Positions 1 to 8,928 of a stretch of 64,000 nt of DNA are shown piece after piece. The notes under the pieces were generated by a model, which worked only from the letters and a program-made list of their open reading frames with translations, was not told where the DNA came from and made no database searches. The stretch spans positions 124,001 to 188,000 of the forward strand of contig CANLQE010000002.1 of the NCBI GenBank assembly GCA_947493215.1, given 5' to 3'. The position numbers and the translations under genes are program-made. Numbering within the stretch: position 1 is the stretch's first letter; each line of letters starts with the position of its first letter. The stretch is from an uncultured Sphingomonadaceae bacterium. GTDB taxonomy: Bacteria > Pseudomonadota > Alphaproteobacteria > Sphingomonadales > Sphingomonadaceae.

Positions 1-1905
1 GTTGGTACCATTGTTGTTTCCTTTGCCTCGACCATCGGTGCGACAATTGCGTTTCTCACGTCTCGCTATTTGCTCGGCGACTGGGTCGAGAGCAAATTTG
101 GTCAGCGGCTGAAAAACATCAATGAAGGCATCAAGCGCGACGGCATATTCTACCTGATTTCCATAAGACTTGTTCCAGCCTTCCCGTTTTTCGTGGTGAA
201 CTTGCTCATGGGCCTTACCAAAATGCGTGTCTGGAAATATTTCCTCGCCAGCCAGATTGGTATGCTCGCCGGTACGATTGTTTTCGTGAATGCCGGTACA
301 CAGCTATCGCAAGTCAACTCGGTGGGTGAGGTCTTTTCGCTCCCCGTCATCGGTTCCTTCGTCTTGCTCGCCATATTCCCATGGATTGCCAAGGGGGTTA
401 TCGGCTTTTTCAAGAACCGGAAAATCTACAAGAGCTGGACCAAGCCCAAGAAATTTGACCGCAACCTTATCGTTATCGGCGCGGGTTCCGGTGGCTTGGT
501 ATCCTCGCTCATCGCTGCCACTATTAATGCAAAGGTCACTTTGATTGAATCCGGCAAGATGGGCGGTGACTGCCTGAACTATGGTTGTATCCCCTCCAAG
601 GCCCTGATCAAAAGCGCCAAGGTTGCCGAACAGATGCAACATGCGGATCGCTATGGCCTGACCGCTAGCACGCCTAGCTTTGACTTTAAGAATGTGATGG
701 CACGAATTGAAGATGTCATCAAAACCATCGAACCCCACGACAGCGTCGAACGGTTTGAAGGCCTCGGCGTCGATGTGGTGCAGGGCTATGCCAAGCTTAC
801 CGATCCATGGACGGTGGAAATTGCACGCAATGATGGCGGCACCCAAACGCTAACCGGGAAGGCGATTGTCTTGGCCACCGGCGCGCGCCCGTTTGTCCCG
901 CCGCTGCCCGGCCTCGAAGATACCGGCTATCTCACCAGCGATACGCTGTGGGAAGAAATGGCGAAACGCGATGCGGTGCCAGAAAAAATGATCGTCCTGG
1001 GCGGCGGTCCTATTGGCTGCGAATTGTCGCAATCCTTTGCGCGGCTTGGCAGCCATGTCACCCTCATTGAAATGGCCGACCGGGTCATGGGTATTGAGGA
1101 CGAGGATGTGTCCGAAATCGCGGCCAAAGCCCTTGGGGATTCCGGCGTCACCCTGCTCTGCGGCCATAAAGCGCTGCGCACCGAGATGAACGGGGCGCAG
1201 AGAATGATCATCGTCGAGAATGAAAGCGGCGAGCAATCCCTGCCCTTTGACGATTTGCTGATCGCCGTTGGCCGCGCGGCCCGGCTGGATGGTTTTGGCC
1301 TCGACAAACTGGGCGTGGAAACCGAGCGGACTTTGGTGACCAACGAGCATCTGCAAACCACTTTCCCGCATATCTATGCCGCTGGCGATGTGGCCGGTCC
1401 CTATCAGCTTACCCATAATGCCTCGCATCAAGCGTGGTTCGCGACGGTCAATGCGTTGTTCGGCCGGTTTAAGAAATTCAAGCCAAGTTATGAGTTTTTG
1501 CCATGGACGACATTTTTGGACCCCGAAATTGCTCATGTCGGCCTCAACGAACAGGATGCGAAAAAAGAGGGGATCGAATATGAGGTCACTAAATATGGCC
1601 TTGATGATCTCGACCGCGCCATTGCTGAAAGCGCGACCGAGGGCTTTGTTAAAGTGCTGACCCCTCCCGGCAAGGACCGGATTTTAGGCGTTACCATTGT
1701 CGGTCAAAATGCGGGCGAACTGCTCACTGAATATGTGCTGGCGATGAAACATGGCCTGGGTCTGGGCAAGATATTGGGGACCATTCACACCTATCCGACC
1801 ATGGCCGAAGCCAATAAATTTGCCGCTGGTGAATGGCGCAAAAAGCATAAGCCGGAATGGGCGCTGAAATGGCTGGAGCGCTATTTCAATTGGGCGCGAA
1901 GTTAA
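1..1905 (+). CDS. DedA/TVP38-like membrane domain fused to mercuric-reductase-like flavin disulfide oxidoreductase (5' partial)
   Basis: The reading frame is open from base 1, so the start lies outside the window; an internal TTG at 70 is unlikely to be the true start. The first ~140 residues are hydrophobic with a SNARE-associated (DedA/TVP38) pattern. From ~nt 460 a class I pyridine nucleotide-disulfide oxidoreductase follows: FAD site GAGSGG, redox pair Cys-x4-Cys at nt 571-588, NAD site GGGPIG, second FAD motif AAGDVAG, and the C-terminal dimerisation motif HTYPTMAE. The fusion links a membrane domain to a mercuric reductase/dihydrolipoamide dehydrogenase-type enzyme. The substrate is unknown; no Cys pair follows the HTYP motif as in true MerA. 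Followed by an opposing gene 45 bp on. Confidence 0.9.
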   Translation, partial: VGTIVVSFASTIGATIAFLTSRYLLGDWVESKFGQRLKNINEGIKRDGIFYLISIRLVPAFPFFVVNLLMGLTKMRVWKYFLASQIGMLAGTIVFVNAGTQLSQVNSVGEVFSLPVIGSFVLLAIFPWIAKGVIGFFKNRKIYKSWTKPKKFDRNLIVIGAGSGGLVSSLIAATINAKVTLIESGKMGGDCLNYGCIPSKALIKSAKVAEQMQHADRYGLTASTPSFDFKNVMARIEDVIKTIEPHDSVERFEGLGVDVVQGYAKLTDPWTVEIARNDGGTQTLTGKAIVLATGARPFVPPLPGLEDTGYLTSDTLWEEMAKRDAVPEKMIVLGGGPIGCELSQSFARLGSHVTLIEMADRVMGIEDEDVSEIAAKALGDSGVTLLCGHKALRTEMNGAQRMIIVENESGEQSLPFDDLLIAVGRAARLDGFGLDKLGVETERTLVTNEHLQTTFPHIYAAGDVAGPYQLTHNASHQAWFATVNALFGRFKKFKPSYEFLPWTTFLDPEIAHVGLNEQDAKKEGIEYEVTKYGLDDLDRAIAESATEGFVKVLTPPGKDRILGVTIVGQNAGELLTEYVLAMKHGLGLGKILGTIHTYPTMAEANKFAAGEWRKKHKPEWALKWLERYFNWARS

Positions 1906-1950
1906 GCAGTCGCTTTCTTATAGGAAAGTTGATTACGACGCGGTGCAAAG

Positions 1951-2556
1951 TCAGTTTCGAAAAGACTGCCATGCCAGCACTGTCCGCTGCAAAACGGTCA
2001 CCACGCATAGCGCGGCAAAAATGTAAGCCAGTGTCGCAAAATGGGCCGGGAACAGGCACATGATCACGAAGAAGAGGATCGTTTCCGTGCCTTCGGCAAC
2101 ACCAGTGCTGTAAAAGAAGCTCTTTTCGCCATGAGCCTTTGTCTGTGCGCCCTGCTCCGCAGCCGTAACAGCGAAGGCCAAAAAACTAATCCCCGTAATG
2201 GTGAAAGCGGCGACCAACACCAAGGCCGGTAGCATATTGGTGGGATAGACAATCCCGAAGGCAAGCGGCACGGACACATAAAAAATGAAATCGCAGACGA
2301 TGTCGAGATAGCCACCAAAGGCCGTTTTTTGCGTTGCGCGGGCCACGGCGCCGTCGAGACCATCCAATATCCGACTGACCAAGACCAGTGCCAGCGCCCA
2401 GCCAAATTGTTGAAGCGTAATGGCATAGGCCGCGCCCAACCCAAAGCCGAGCCCCAGCAATGTGATCACATTAGCGGTCAAACCCATCCGCGCCAGTCCG
2501 CGACCAATGGCATTAAGCGGCGGATCGATCAACGGACGGATTTTGGAGTCAAACAT
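1951..2556 (-). CDS. CDP-alcohol phosphatidyltransferase family protein
   Basis: A 201-residue integral membrane protein with the family signature DG-x2-AR-x8-G-x3-D-x3-D, seen from DGLDGAVARA to the Asp of YLDIVCD (~residues 64-86). Such enzymes transfer a phospho-alcohol between CDP-activated lipid and an alcohol acceptor in the inner membrane (phosphatidylglycerophosphate synthase and similar). Several hydrophobic helices follow the motif. The ATG at 2556 is the only good start. It lies 12 bp downstream of the CNT transporter on the same strand, suggesting co-transcription. The substrate cannot be told from sequence. Confidence 0.88.
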   Translation of the reverse strand: MFDSKIRPLIDPPLNAIGRGLARMGLTANVITLLGLGFGLGAAYAITLQQFGWALALVLVSRILDGLDGAVARATQKTAFGGYLDIVCDFIFYVSVPLAFGIVYPTNMLPALVLVAAFTITGISFLAFAVTAAEQGAQTKAHGEKSFFYSTGVAEGTETILFFVIMCLFPAHFATLAYIFAALCVVTVLQRTVLAWQSFRN

Positions 2557-2568
2557 GGCGGTACAGTC

Positions 2569-3837
2569 CTATATCCATGTGATGATGCCAATCACCGCGC
2601 CCGTCATCGCGGTTGCGCAATTGCCAGCAAGCCAGCTCTTCATACCCAGTCCTGCGACTTCGGCGCGGCGTTGGGGACATAAGGTTCCGATGGTCGAGAT
2701 GATCAGGCCTACACTCGCAAGATTGGCCACTCCGCACAGCGCGTAGGTGACAATTAACTGCCCCTTGGCGCTGAACGTATCGGCGGGCAACGCTGCCAGT
2801 TCCAGATAAGCTACATATTCATTCAGAATCGCCTTGGTTCCCATCAGCGACCCGGCTGCCGCCGATTCCGCCCAAGGCACACCGATCATCCACATCAGCG
2901 GCGCAAATATCCAGCCGAATATCCGTTTCAGCGTCAACGCTTCGCCAGCCACCGAAGGCAACGTCGAAAGTATTTGATCGGCCAAGGCGACAAAGGCAAA
3001 AATCACAATGATCACGGCGATTACCGCTAGGAAAAGCTGCACGCCGTCCATCGTACCTTTGATGATCGCGTCAAAACTATTGTCATATTTAAGCCCCGGT
3101 TCTTCGCGGTTCACCTTGGTATCGGACAAACCCGGCACCATCAGCCGCGCGAGCAGAATTGCCGCGGGCAGAGATATGAGCGAGGCCGATATCATATGCC
3201 CGACCGCATTGGGTACGGTCTTTTCCAGCGTTGTCGCGTAAAGCACCAATATCGCGCCCGATATGGTGGACATGGCCAGCACCATGATCGCGAATAGCTC
3301 GGCACGGCTCATCTTCTCAAAATAGGCGCGCACCACCAGCGGGGATTCCACAACGCCGAGGAAGATGTTTGCACCACCGCTGAGGCCGATGACACCGCTC
3401 ACACCGAGCGTTTTTTGCAGCGCCCAAGACAGGCATTTGACTATGACTTGGAGCACCCTCCAATGCCACAGCAAGGCCGCCAGAGCAGAGAAAACGATGA
3501 TCAGTGGCAATATCTGAAACGCGATAATCAACGGAGGCGCAGCGCCTTCCTTCAAGACAAAAGGCAATTCCGCGCCGCCAATATAGCCAAACATATAGCT
3601 GGAACCCGCCAGCGTCGCTTGCTCAATCGCCTGCACAGCTTGATTGGCGAGGCCGATTATGTCCCAGATGAACGGGATGCGGACAATCGAAACCGCGAGA
3701 ATGAACTGCACCGCGATAGCGCCGGCAATCCAGCGCCAGCTTGGTCGATCTTTGCGGTTTTCGGACAAGGCCCATGCAAGGGTCAGGATGAAGGCAATGC
3801 CAATCAGGCCCTGAAACTGGCTTAATATCTCAAGCAA
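2569..3837 (-). CDS. Concentrative nucleoside transporter (CNT/NupC family)
   Basis: About 422 residues of mostly membrane helices with the CNT order: N-terminal Nucleos_tra2_N-like helices, a gate region, then the C-terminal core containing GGANIFLGVVESP and the following AMSTISGAI stretch. The family imports nucleosides using a Na+ or H+ gradient. There is no ATG; a TTG at 3837 has GGAAGG at good spacing, while the TTG at 3843 abuts the ribosome site, so 3837 is preferred. Likely co-transcribed with the phosphatidyltransferase downstream. Ordinary metabolism, apparently unrelated to the catabolic genes that follow. Confidence 0.88.
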   Translation of the reverse strand: MLEILSQFQGLIGIAFILTLAWALSENRKDRPSWRWIAGAIAVQFILAVSIVRIPFIWDIIGLANQAVQAIEQATLAGSSYMFGYIGGAELPFVLKEGAAPPLIIAFQILPLIIVFSALAALLWHWRVLQVIVKCLSWALQKTLGVSGVIGLSGGANIFLGVVESPLVVRAYFEKMSRAELFAIMVLAMSTISGAILVLYATTLEKTVPNAVGHMISASLISLPAAILLARLMVPGLSDTKVNREEPGLKYDNSFDAIIKGTMDGVQLFLAVIAVIIVIFAFVALADQILSTLPSVAGEALTLKRIFGWIFAPLMWMIGVPWAESAAAGSLMGTKAILNEYVAYLELAALPADTFSAKGQLIVTYALCGVANLASVGLIISTIGTLCPQRRAEVAGLGMKSWLAGNCATAMTGAVIGIITWI

Positions 3838-3921
3838 TAGCAACCTTCCCGATGGCGAAGCGATAATGCGCCACCATGGCGGAAAATTGGAACAGCGCCA
3901 ACCGGCTTTTGTCGCGCCGCC

Positions 3922-4725
3922 TTAGGAAGCGGCTGCCACGGCCCCCATCATCAATTCCTGATCTTTCCGCGTTGGATTGCCGCGCAGACACAGGCCGCCG
4001 TTAACCTGCAAATTCTCACCGGTCATGAAGCATTCGTCGCTGGCCAAGAAGACGGCAGCCGCTGCGATATCTTCACTGGTGCCAATACGGCCCAGCGGAT
4101 AACGCGCTTCGAACGATTCAACCAGGCCCGGCACCTGATCGACACCGGCGGTCATGGGCGTACGGGTCAAACCGGGCGAAATGCTGTTGGCGCGGATGCC
4201 CCTATCACCAAATTCATGGGCAATGCAGCGGATGATATGATCGGTTGCCGCCTTGGTACCCATATAGGCTGCGTGGTCGTTGAGCATGATCGTTGCCGTG
4301 GCAGAGCTGATCTGGATGATCGACCCGCCATTTGAATCATTGGCGCTCATGGCCTTGATCATCGCTTGGTAGAATTGGAACGGGCCGACCAATTGCAGGG
4401 CCGACATCAATTCCAGTTCTTCTCTGGTATTTTCCAGAAACGGTTTCAGAAAGCCAAGACCGGTTGCGTTAATGGCGATATCAACCCCGCCCATTTTGCT
4501 GGTCGCGGTTTCTGCGAGCGCGTTTACGTCCACTTCGTTTGTCAGATCACATAGCGCGTAATGGCCGCCCAGTTCTTCGGCAAAGCGTTTCAGCTCATCT
4601 TCCTTGCGCCCTGCAACAAGTACATCAGCGCCTTCGTCACGAAACCGCTTGGCAATGACCTGTCCCATATTGCCCGCGCCTGCCGCGCCCAATATAATGG
4701 CTTTCTTACCTTCAAGACGTCCCAT
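3922..4725 (-). CDS. SDR family oxidoreductase
   Basis: A short-chain dehydrogenase/reductase of 267 residues: N-terminal Rossmann glycine-rich segment (GAAGAGNMG), a catalytic Ser in SSATATIM, YMGTK as the Tyr-x3-Lys motif and a C-terminal FMTGENLQVNGG ending typical of classical SDRs. The ATG at 4725 follows GAGGAG with 7 bp spacing, while the upstream TTG at 4740 has no such site. First gene of the catabolic block by content. It stands alone between the transporter and a TonB receptor. The 4798-4811 segment upstream contains the perfect inverted repeat CTATC-N4-GATAG. Substrate unknown; a hydroxysteroid- or alcohol-dehydrogenase role is only inferred from neighbours. Confidence 0.85.
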   Translation of the reverse strand: MGRLEGKKAIILGAAGAGNMGQVIAKRFRDEGADVLVAGRKEDELKRFAEELGGHYALCDLTNEVDVNALAETATSKMGGVDIAINATGLGFLKPFLENTREELELMSALQLVGPFQFYQAMIKAMSANDSNGGSIIQISSATATIMLNDHAAYMGTKAATDHIIRCIAHEFGDRGIRANSISPGLTRTPMTAGVDQVPGLVESFEARYPLGRIGTSEDIAAAAVFLASDECFMTGENLQVNGGLCLRGNPTRKDQELMMGAVAAAS

Positions 4726-4832
4726 AGATTTGCTCCTCAATTCCTGAAAATTGCTTTGAAACTAGATGATCGGTCGCCAGAGGCCACTCTCAATATGGCT
4801 ATCATCCGATAGTGTGAGCCAGACAAAGTAAA

Positions 4833-4862
4833 GGCCGGGACAGCCCCCCAGCTGTCCCGGCC
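4833..4862 (-). terminator. Strong hairpin terminator after the TonB receptor
   Basis: A perfect 12-bp stem (GGCCGGGACAGC / GCTGTCCCGGCC) with a 6-nt loop lies 26 bp past the receptor stop at 4888. On the minus strand the stem is followed by TTTACTTTG, an imperfect U tract. It also sits upstream of the SDR, so it insulates the two units. Confidence 0.75.
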
Positions 4863-4887
4863 CTTATTTGATCAACGGGAGAGTTGA

Positions 4888-7482
4888 TCAGAACCTGAAG
4901 CCGACCTCCACGGAAATCTGACGACCACGTGTGAGAGTGACCGTTTGGTCATCACCAGGGCCGATGCCGGGAAAGCTGGTAGGTGCGCCAACAGGACCGT
5001 TCAGAAATGGCCGCGGACCAGCGGATGTTATGAACTGCTCGTCGGTCAAATTCGTACCGACCAACGACAATTTCCATTTCCCGTCCGGATCTCCAATGGA
5101 GATTGCACCATCAAGTGTAATGAAATCATCCTGCACGATGTCGGCTGCAGTAGATTGGCCAGTGAAGTATGAACCACTATAAGCCACATTACCGCTCAGA
5201 CCGAGCTCAAAACTGTTACCAACTGGGATGAACCAGTCTGCGGCAATATTTCCGGAGAATTCAGGAGCACGAGGCGCTGCCCTGCCATCAAAATCTGTAC
5301 CATCTGTACCAATGAACGTATCGGTAAATTCAGAGTCCAGATATGCCAATGCACCTGAGAGACGCAATCCCTCAACTGGTGTCCGCCACGCCCAATCGAC
5401 ATCCAAGCCCTTTGTTGTTAGTTCGCCAGCGTTAAAGGTGTTAAATTGAATGGCAACGGCATTAAAAAGCTGAACCTGTAAATCATCATAGACGTAATAG
5501 AAGGCAGTAGCATTCACCGTAACCGCACGGTCCGAAAATTGCGACTTAATGCCAATTTCACCGCCTATTGCCGTTTCAGAATCAAAGATAAGACCAGCCG
5601 TGGCATCTGCATCAAAAGTATTGCCTGTCGCCGGATTAATAGCGAGGTTACCGATACCTCCAAGGCCTGCCCCTGGAAGCGCACTATTATCAATACCACC
5701 GGATTTAAACCCAGTCTTAAAGGCACCAAACACATTGATGTCGTCCGTAACATTGTAGGTTAAAGATACTTCGGGCGAGAAGTTACTGTCGCTAAATTTA
5801 ATCGGATTGGAAACAAAGCCGCTGCCGACAAAAAGGGCGCCCCCTGCGATGCCGGTGAGAACAGGACTAATGTATGGGATCTGGATCGTGTTTGACTTTT
5901 GTTCATCCGTCCAACGCGCGCCTGCTGTTAAATGCAATCTGTCCGATATATCGAAGTCAAAACTGCCAAATATCGAGAAGGCTTCGGTATCTGTCTCATG
6001 TTGCCGATGATAATCGAACGTATTGCCGGTACCAAATGGATCCGGTCCAACAGTCAGAACAATATTAAGCGCTTGTTCCGAAGAGTTAAATTCAATTTCA
6101 CGCGTTTCGTAAAAAGCGCCCACTTGGAAATTAAATGGACCATCAAAATCTGACGCCACGCGAAGCTCTTGCGTAAATTGGCGTGTTTGATTGTCCGCCA
6201 GGTTACCTCCAACACCCAATGGCGTTGCCGCCGTATTAGGGAAGTCGGGGTTTGTCGCAAGGAAATTTTGCAAGAATGGCGCTGCAGCCGGGCTAGCAAA
6301 CTGGGCTGGTCCGACACCAACAAAACTAAAGACGTCGCGATCCAGCGACTTAAAATCAAGATAGCCAGTCGTCGAACTCAAGGTGAGAGAATCAGAAATA
6401 TCGACGTCAAATTTCAACCGGCCGAACCAGATATTCGTTATACCAAAGGCGGCGCCATTTCTGGCTGCAAACTCCTCGGCACCTCTGTTTTGGGAAGGCG
6501 CTTGACCGAACACGCCTTGAATGGGCGTGGCATCAACTTGCGGAAATAAGCTGTCACCGATGTTACAGTCGGCATTATTTGCTATTGCGGTAACTCCACC
6601 AACGATTACTGGATCGGCAACGCCATTGGGACCACAATCTTGATCCCTCAAAAGATTGGAACCATCATTGGTGTTACGGGTATAGCTTATTTTGAGATTC
6701 GCATCAAAAATATCAGTTGGTTCCCAATCCAACGTCAAACGGCTCACAAAATTGGTCAATCCGCGTGGATTTACTGTAGCAGGTGTTCCTGGTTGGACCT
6801 TATTAAACTCATCTACATCATTATATTGCGCCGCCAGACGTATACCTAATGTATCTGATAAAGGTCCGGAGATATATCCACCAATTGTGTATCCTTCCTC
6901 CTCAAATTCATAGGAGGCTTTGCCGCCAATTTCCCAATCAGGCGTAGGATCAGCCGAGCGGATAGAAATTACCCCGGCCGTCGAACTTTTACCAAAAAAG
7001 AGTGATTGCGGGCCTTTCAAAATATCGATTTGCTCAGCGTCAAAAAACCCTGCCTGCACTAAGCGCGAGGTACTAACTTGCACCCCGTCAATATCAAAAG
7101 CTACTGCGGAGTCGAATGCAGCTGAAATAGCCGAAGATCCAACACCGCGGAGATTAACCGAGCCGCCTGCACCAGAACCGCCAACTTGAATGACCAACGA
7201 GGGCACCCGGCTGGTCACATCTGCAATCTCATCAATTTGATATCGGTCAAGTGTTTCACCGCCAATGGCCGTAACGGTAACCGGAACTTCTTGAAGAGAC
7301 TCCGTGTTTTTACGCGCGATGACAGTAATGATATTTTCGTCATCCGCATCTGCCGCCGTATCTTGTGCATAAGCTGGCGCTGCAAAGCCAACAAAGGCAA
7401 TGCTCGCAGCAGAGCTCAATAAAAACCCGCGCATGGTCTTTGTTGCAAAAATACTATTGTTGCGTTTTGATTGTGTAGTCAT
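4888..7482 (-). CDS. TonB-dependent receptor (receptor 1)
   Basis: Outer-membrane receptor of 864 residues. Start ATG at 7482 has GGGAGAG upstream; earlier in-frame ATGs lack one. Order: signal peptide ending AAPAYAQ, a short TonB-box-like segment (ENIITVIARK), plug domain with NLRGVG and ILKGPQSLFFG, then a 22-strand-type barrel ending VEVGFRF with terminal Phe. Receptors of this class import large or hydrophobic substrates using TonB energy. Reads visibly AT-richer than the adjacent enzyme genes. It is divergent from an SDR at 7755, with a candidate operator between them. No TTGTCCGGACAA site is present, unlike receptors 2 and 3. Substrate presumed to be that of block 2. Confidence 0.93.
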   Translation of the reverse strand: MTTQSKRNNSIFATKTMRGFLLSSAASIAFVGFAAPAYAQDTAADADDENIITVIARKNTESLQEVPVTVTAIGGETLDRYQIDEIADVTSRVPSLVIQVGGSGAGGSVNLRGVGSSAISAAFDSAVAFDIDGVQVSTSRLVQAGFFDAEQIDILKGPQSLFFGKSSTAGVISIRSADPTPDWEIGGKASYEFEEEGYTIGGYISGPLSDTLGIRLAAQYNDVDEFNKVQPGTPATVNPRGLTNFVSRLTLDWEPTDIFDANLKISYTRNTNDGSNLLRDQDCGPNGVADPVIVGGVTAIANNADCNIGDSLFPQVDATPIQGVFGQAPSQNRGAEEFAARNGAAFGITNIWFGRLKFDVDISDSLTLSSTTGYLDFKSLDRDVFSFVGVGPAQFASPAAAPFLQNFLATNPDFPNTAATPLGVGGNLADNQTRQFTQELRVASDFDGPFNFQVGAFYETREIEFNSSEQALNIVLTVGPDPFGTGNTFDYHRQHETDTEAFSIFGSFDFDISDRLHLTAGARWTDEQKSNTIQIPYISPVLTGIAGGALFVGSGFVSNPIKFSDSNFSPEVSLTYNVTDDINVFGAFKTGFKSGGIDNSALPGAGLGGIGNLAINPATGNTFDADATAGLIFDSETAIGGEIGIKSQFSDRAVTVNATAFYYVYDDLQVQLFNAVAIQFNTFNAGELTTKGLDVDWAWRTPVEGLRLSGALAYLDSEFTDTFIGTDGTDFDGRAAPRAPEFSGNIAADWFIPVGNSFELGLSGNVAYSGSYFTGQSTAADIVQDDFITLDGAISIGDPDGKWKLSLVGTNLTDEQFITSAGPRPFLNGPVGAPTSFPGIGPGDDQTVTLTRGRQISVEVGFRF

Positions 7483-7592
7483 CACTCTCTCCCAAAATTC
7501 CCAGGCCCCAGACCCGAGTCTCATTCAAAATAAGTGGCGGTTTTTCCGCCTTATTTATGGACTCATCTTAAGCAGGAGTTTCGTGTCGCTCT

Positions 7593-7610
7593 GCTAGCCA
7601 ATTTGATAGC
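7593..7610. promoter_or_regulatory. Candidate operator, site A of the CTGCC/GGCTAGT-type repeat
   Basis: GCTAGCCAATTTGATAGC is an imperfect inverted repeat between divergent receptor 1 (start 7482) and the SDR at 7755. It resembles site C at 17650 (GCC-N-TTTGATAGC) with the spacer one base shorter. The weakest of the five proposed sites. Confidence 0.35.
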
Positions 7611-7754
7611 AAATATGCAAAACTGTGATATTCACGCAACATATGTTCAGTGCTGCCGGAAAATCCTCTACGGAAACTAACGATATTGGGTATTGCTATG
7701 GCCACCTCAATTACCACCTATACGTTCAAAGGTGCAGGTTTTAGAGGAGACATT

Positions 7755-8519
7755 ATGAGCCGGTTAAAAGGTAAAATTGCAATTGTTACGGGCGCTGGAT
7801 CTGGCCTTGGCAAAGCGATCAGCGAGACATTCGCTGCCGAAGGCGCAAAGGTTGTCGTCACCGATGTGAATGCCGATAGCGCCGAAGCGGTAGCTGCTGC
7901 CATTGGCCCCAATGCAATGGCTTTGCACCAAGATGTTGCCGACCAAAAGCGCTGGCAGGAGGTGTTTGAGGAAACAGGAAAAGCCTTTGGAACGCCGCAT
8001 ATATTAGTGAACAATGCCGGCCTAGTCATTCCCGCCTCTATTGAAGATTGCACGCTGGAACAATTCCGACTCACCAATGCGATTATGCTGGAGGGTGTTT
8101 TTTTAGGATGTCAGACTGCCGTGCGGGCGATGAAGAGCAATGATCAACCCAGCTCTATCATCAACCTCAGTTCCATGGCTGCGCTGCAAGGCTATGCGCC
8201 TTTCCTTGCTTATGCCGCAGCCAAAGGCGGCGTGCGGTCGATGACCAAATCAGTGGCGATGCATTGTAAGGTGGAAAATTATCCAATCCGCTGCAACAGC
8301 CTGCATCCCGCCGGTATCGATACGCCGATGGTCCGGCAGCCCTCCGTGGGCGCCGATGGCGATGCCACACCGGCCACTGGCATGATCCCGCTCGGCGGTT
8401 TGGGACACCCCAATGATGTCGCGGAACTTTGCGTCTATCTGGCCAGCGATGCGTCGCGCTTCATGACGGCGGGTGAATATCCGGTAGATAATGGGGCGCT
8501 TTACCAGCCCCATCAATAG
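7755..8519 (+). CDS. SDR family oxidoreductase
   Basis: Classical SDR of 254 residues: MSRLKGKIAIVTG start, nucleotide motif GAGSGLG, NNAG, catalytic Ser in NLSSMAA, YAAAK, and the C-terminal FMTAGEYPVDNGA. Start chosen at 7755 because AGGAGA lies just upstream; a longer open frame from 7650 has no convincing ribosome site. The pattern is that of NAD(P)-dependent alcohol/hydroxysteroid dehydrogenases. It faces the LEH-like gene tail to tail with a 3-bp gap and shares its divergent promoter region with TonB receptor 1, suggesting an uptake-plus-first-oxidation pair. Substrate unproven. Confidence 0.9.
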   Translation: MSRLKGKIAIVTGAGSGLGKAISETFAAEGAKVVVTDVNADSAEAVAAAIGPNAMALHQDVADQKRWQEVFEETGKAFGTPHILVNNAGLVIPASIEDCTLEQFRLTNAIMLEGVFLGCQTAVRAMKSNDQPSSIINLSSMAALQGYAPFLAYAAAKGGVRSMTKSVAMHCKVENYPIRCNSLHPAGIDTPMVRQPSVGADGDATPATGMIPLGGLGHPNDVAELCVYLASDASRFMTAGEYPVDNGALYQPHQ

Positions 8520-8522
8520 GAG

Positions 8523-8918
8523 TCAGGATGCGCTGGCACCCATGACACGGGCCATCTCTGCCTGAAATTCGGCTAGGTCAAAATAGTCCCGCCACTTGGC
8601 AATTTTGCCATTTTCGATTTCAAAGGTTCCCATGACGCGGATTGCAATCCATTGGCCATTGATACGGAACTTGTCGGTGCGTTCTGTCAACACCACGTCG
8701 CCATTGGTCGCGATATGATGGGTTATCCATTCCGCGCCATCCGATCCCATGCCGGAACCTTCGAAAAAAGCGCGGACCGCGTCAATCCCCTCGCACGGGT
8801 CCATCGGGATGTTATGATAGAAAATATCATCAGACATCGCCGCATAGATGGAATCATAATCCATCCGGTTCCAGCTTTCGATAAAGTCGCGAACAATTTG
8901 TTCTGCAGTGTTTGCCAT
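8523..8918 (-). CDS. Limonene-1,2-epoxide hydrolase family protein
   Basis: 131 residues of the LEH/NTF2-like fold. All five catalytic positions known for limonene-1,2-epoxide hydrolase are in place: Tyr34 and Asn36 (YHNIP), Arg80 and Asp82 (TERTD), and Asp111 (WRDYFD). The family adds water to an epoxide by a one-step Asp-Arg-Asp mechanism. Start at ATG 8918 with AGAGG upstream; the alternative ATG at 8948 would overlap the upstream gene. Last gene of the minus-strand operon 12772-8523. An epoxide or related ring substrate in this pathway is a reasonable inference, as is a steroid-type hydratase/isomerase role. Confidence 0.85.
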   Translation of the reverse strand: MANTAEQIVRDFIESWNRMDYDSIYAAMSDDIFYHNIPMDPCEGIDAVRAFFEGSGMGSDGAEWITHHIATNGDVVLTERTDKFRINGQWIAIRVMGTFEIENGKIAKWRDYFDLAEFQAEMARVMGASAS

Positions 8919-8928
8919 GATTAAACCT

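Noticed and set aside
304-1536. Long minus-strand open frames opposite the left-edge oxidoreductase
   Set aside because: Codon-shadow frames of a gene with clear motifs; no protein family seen.
4798-4811. CTATC-N4-GATAG palindrome as another copy of the block 2 motif
   Set aside because: The spacing of the arms differs from sites B-E and no CTGCC arm is present; kept only as a note in the SDR entry.
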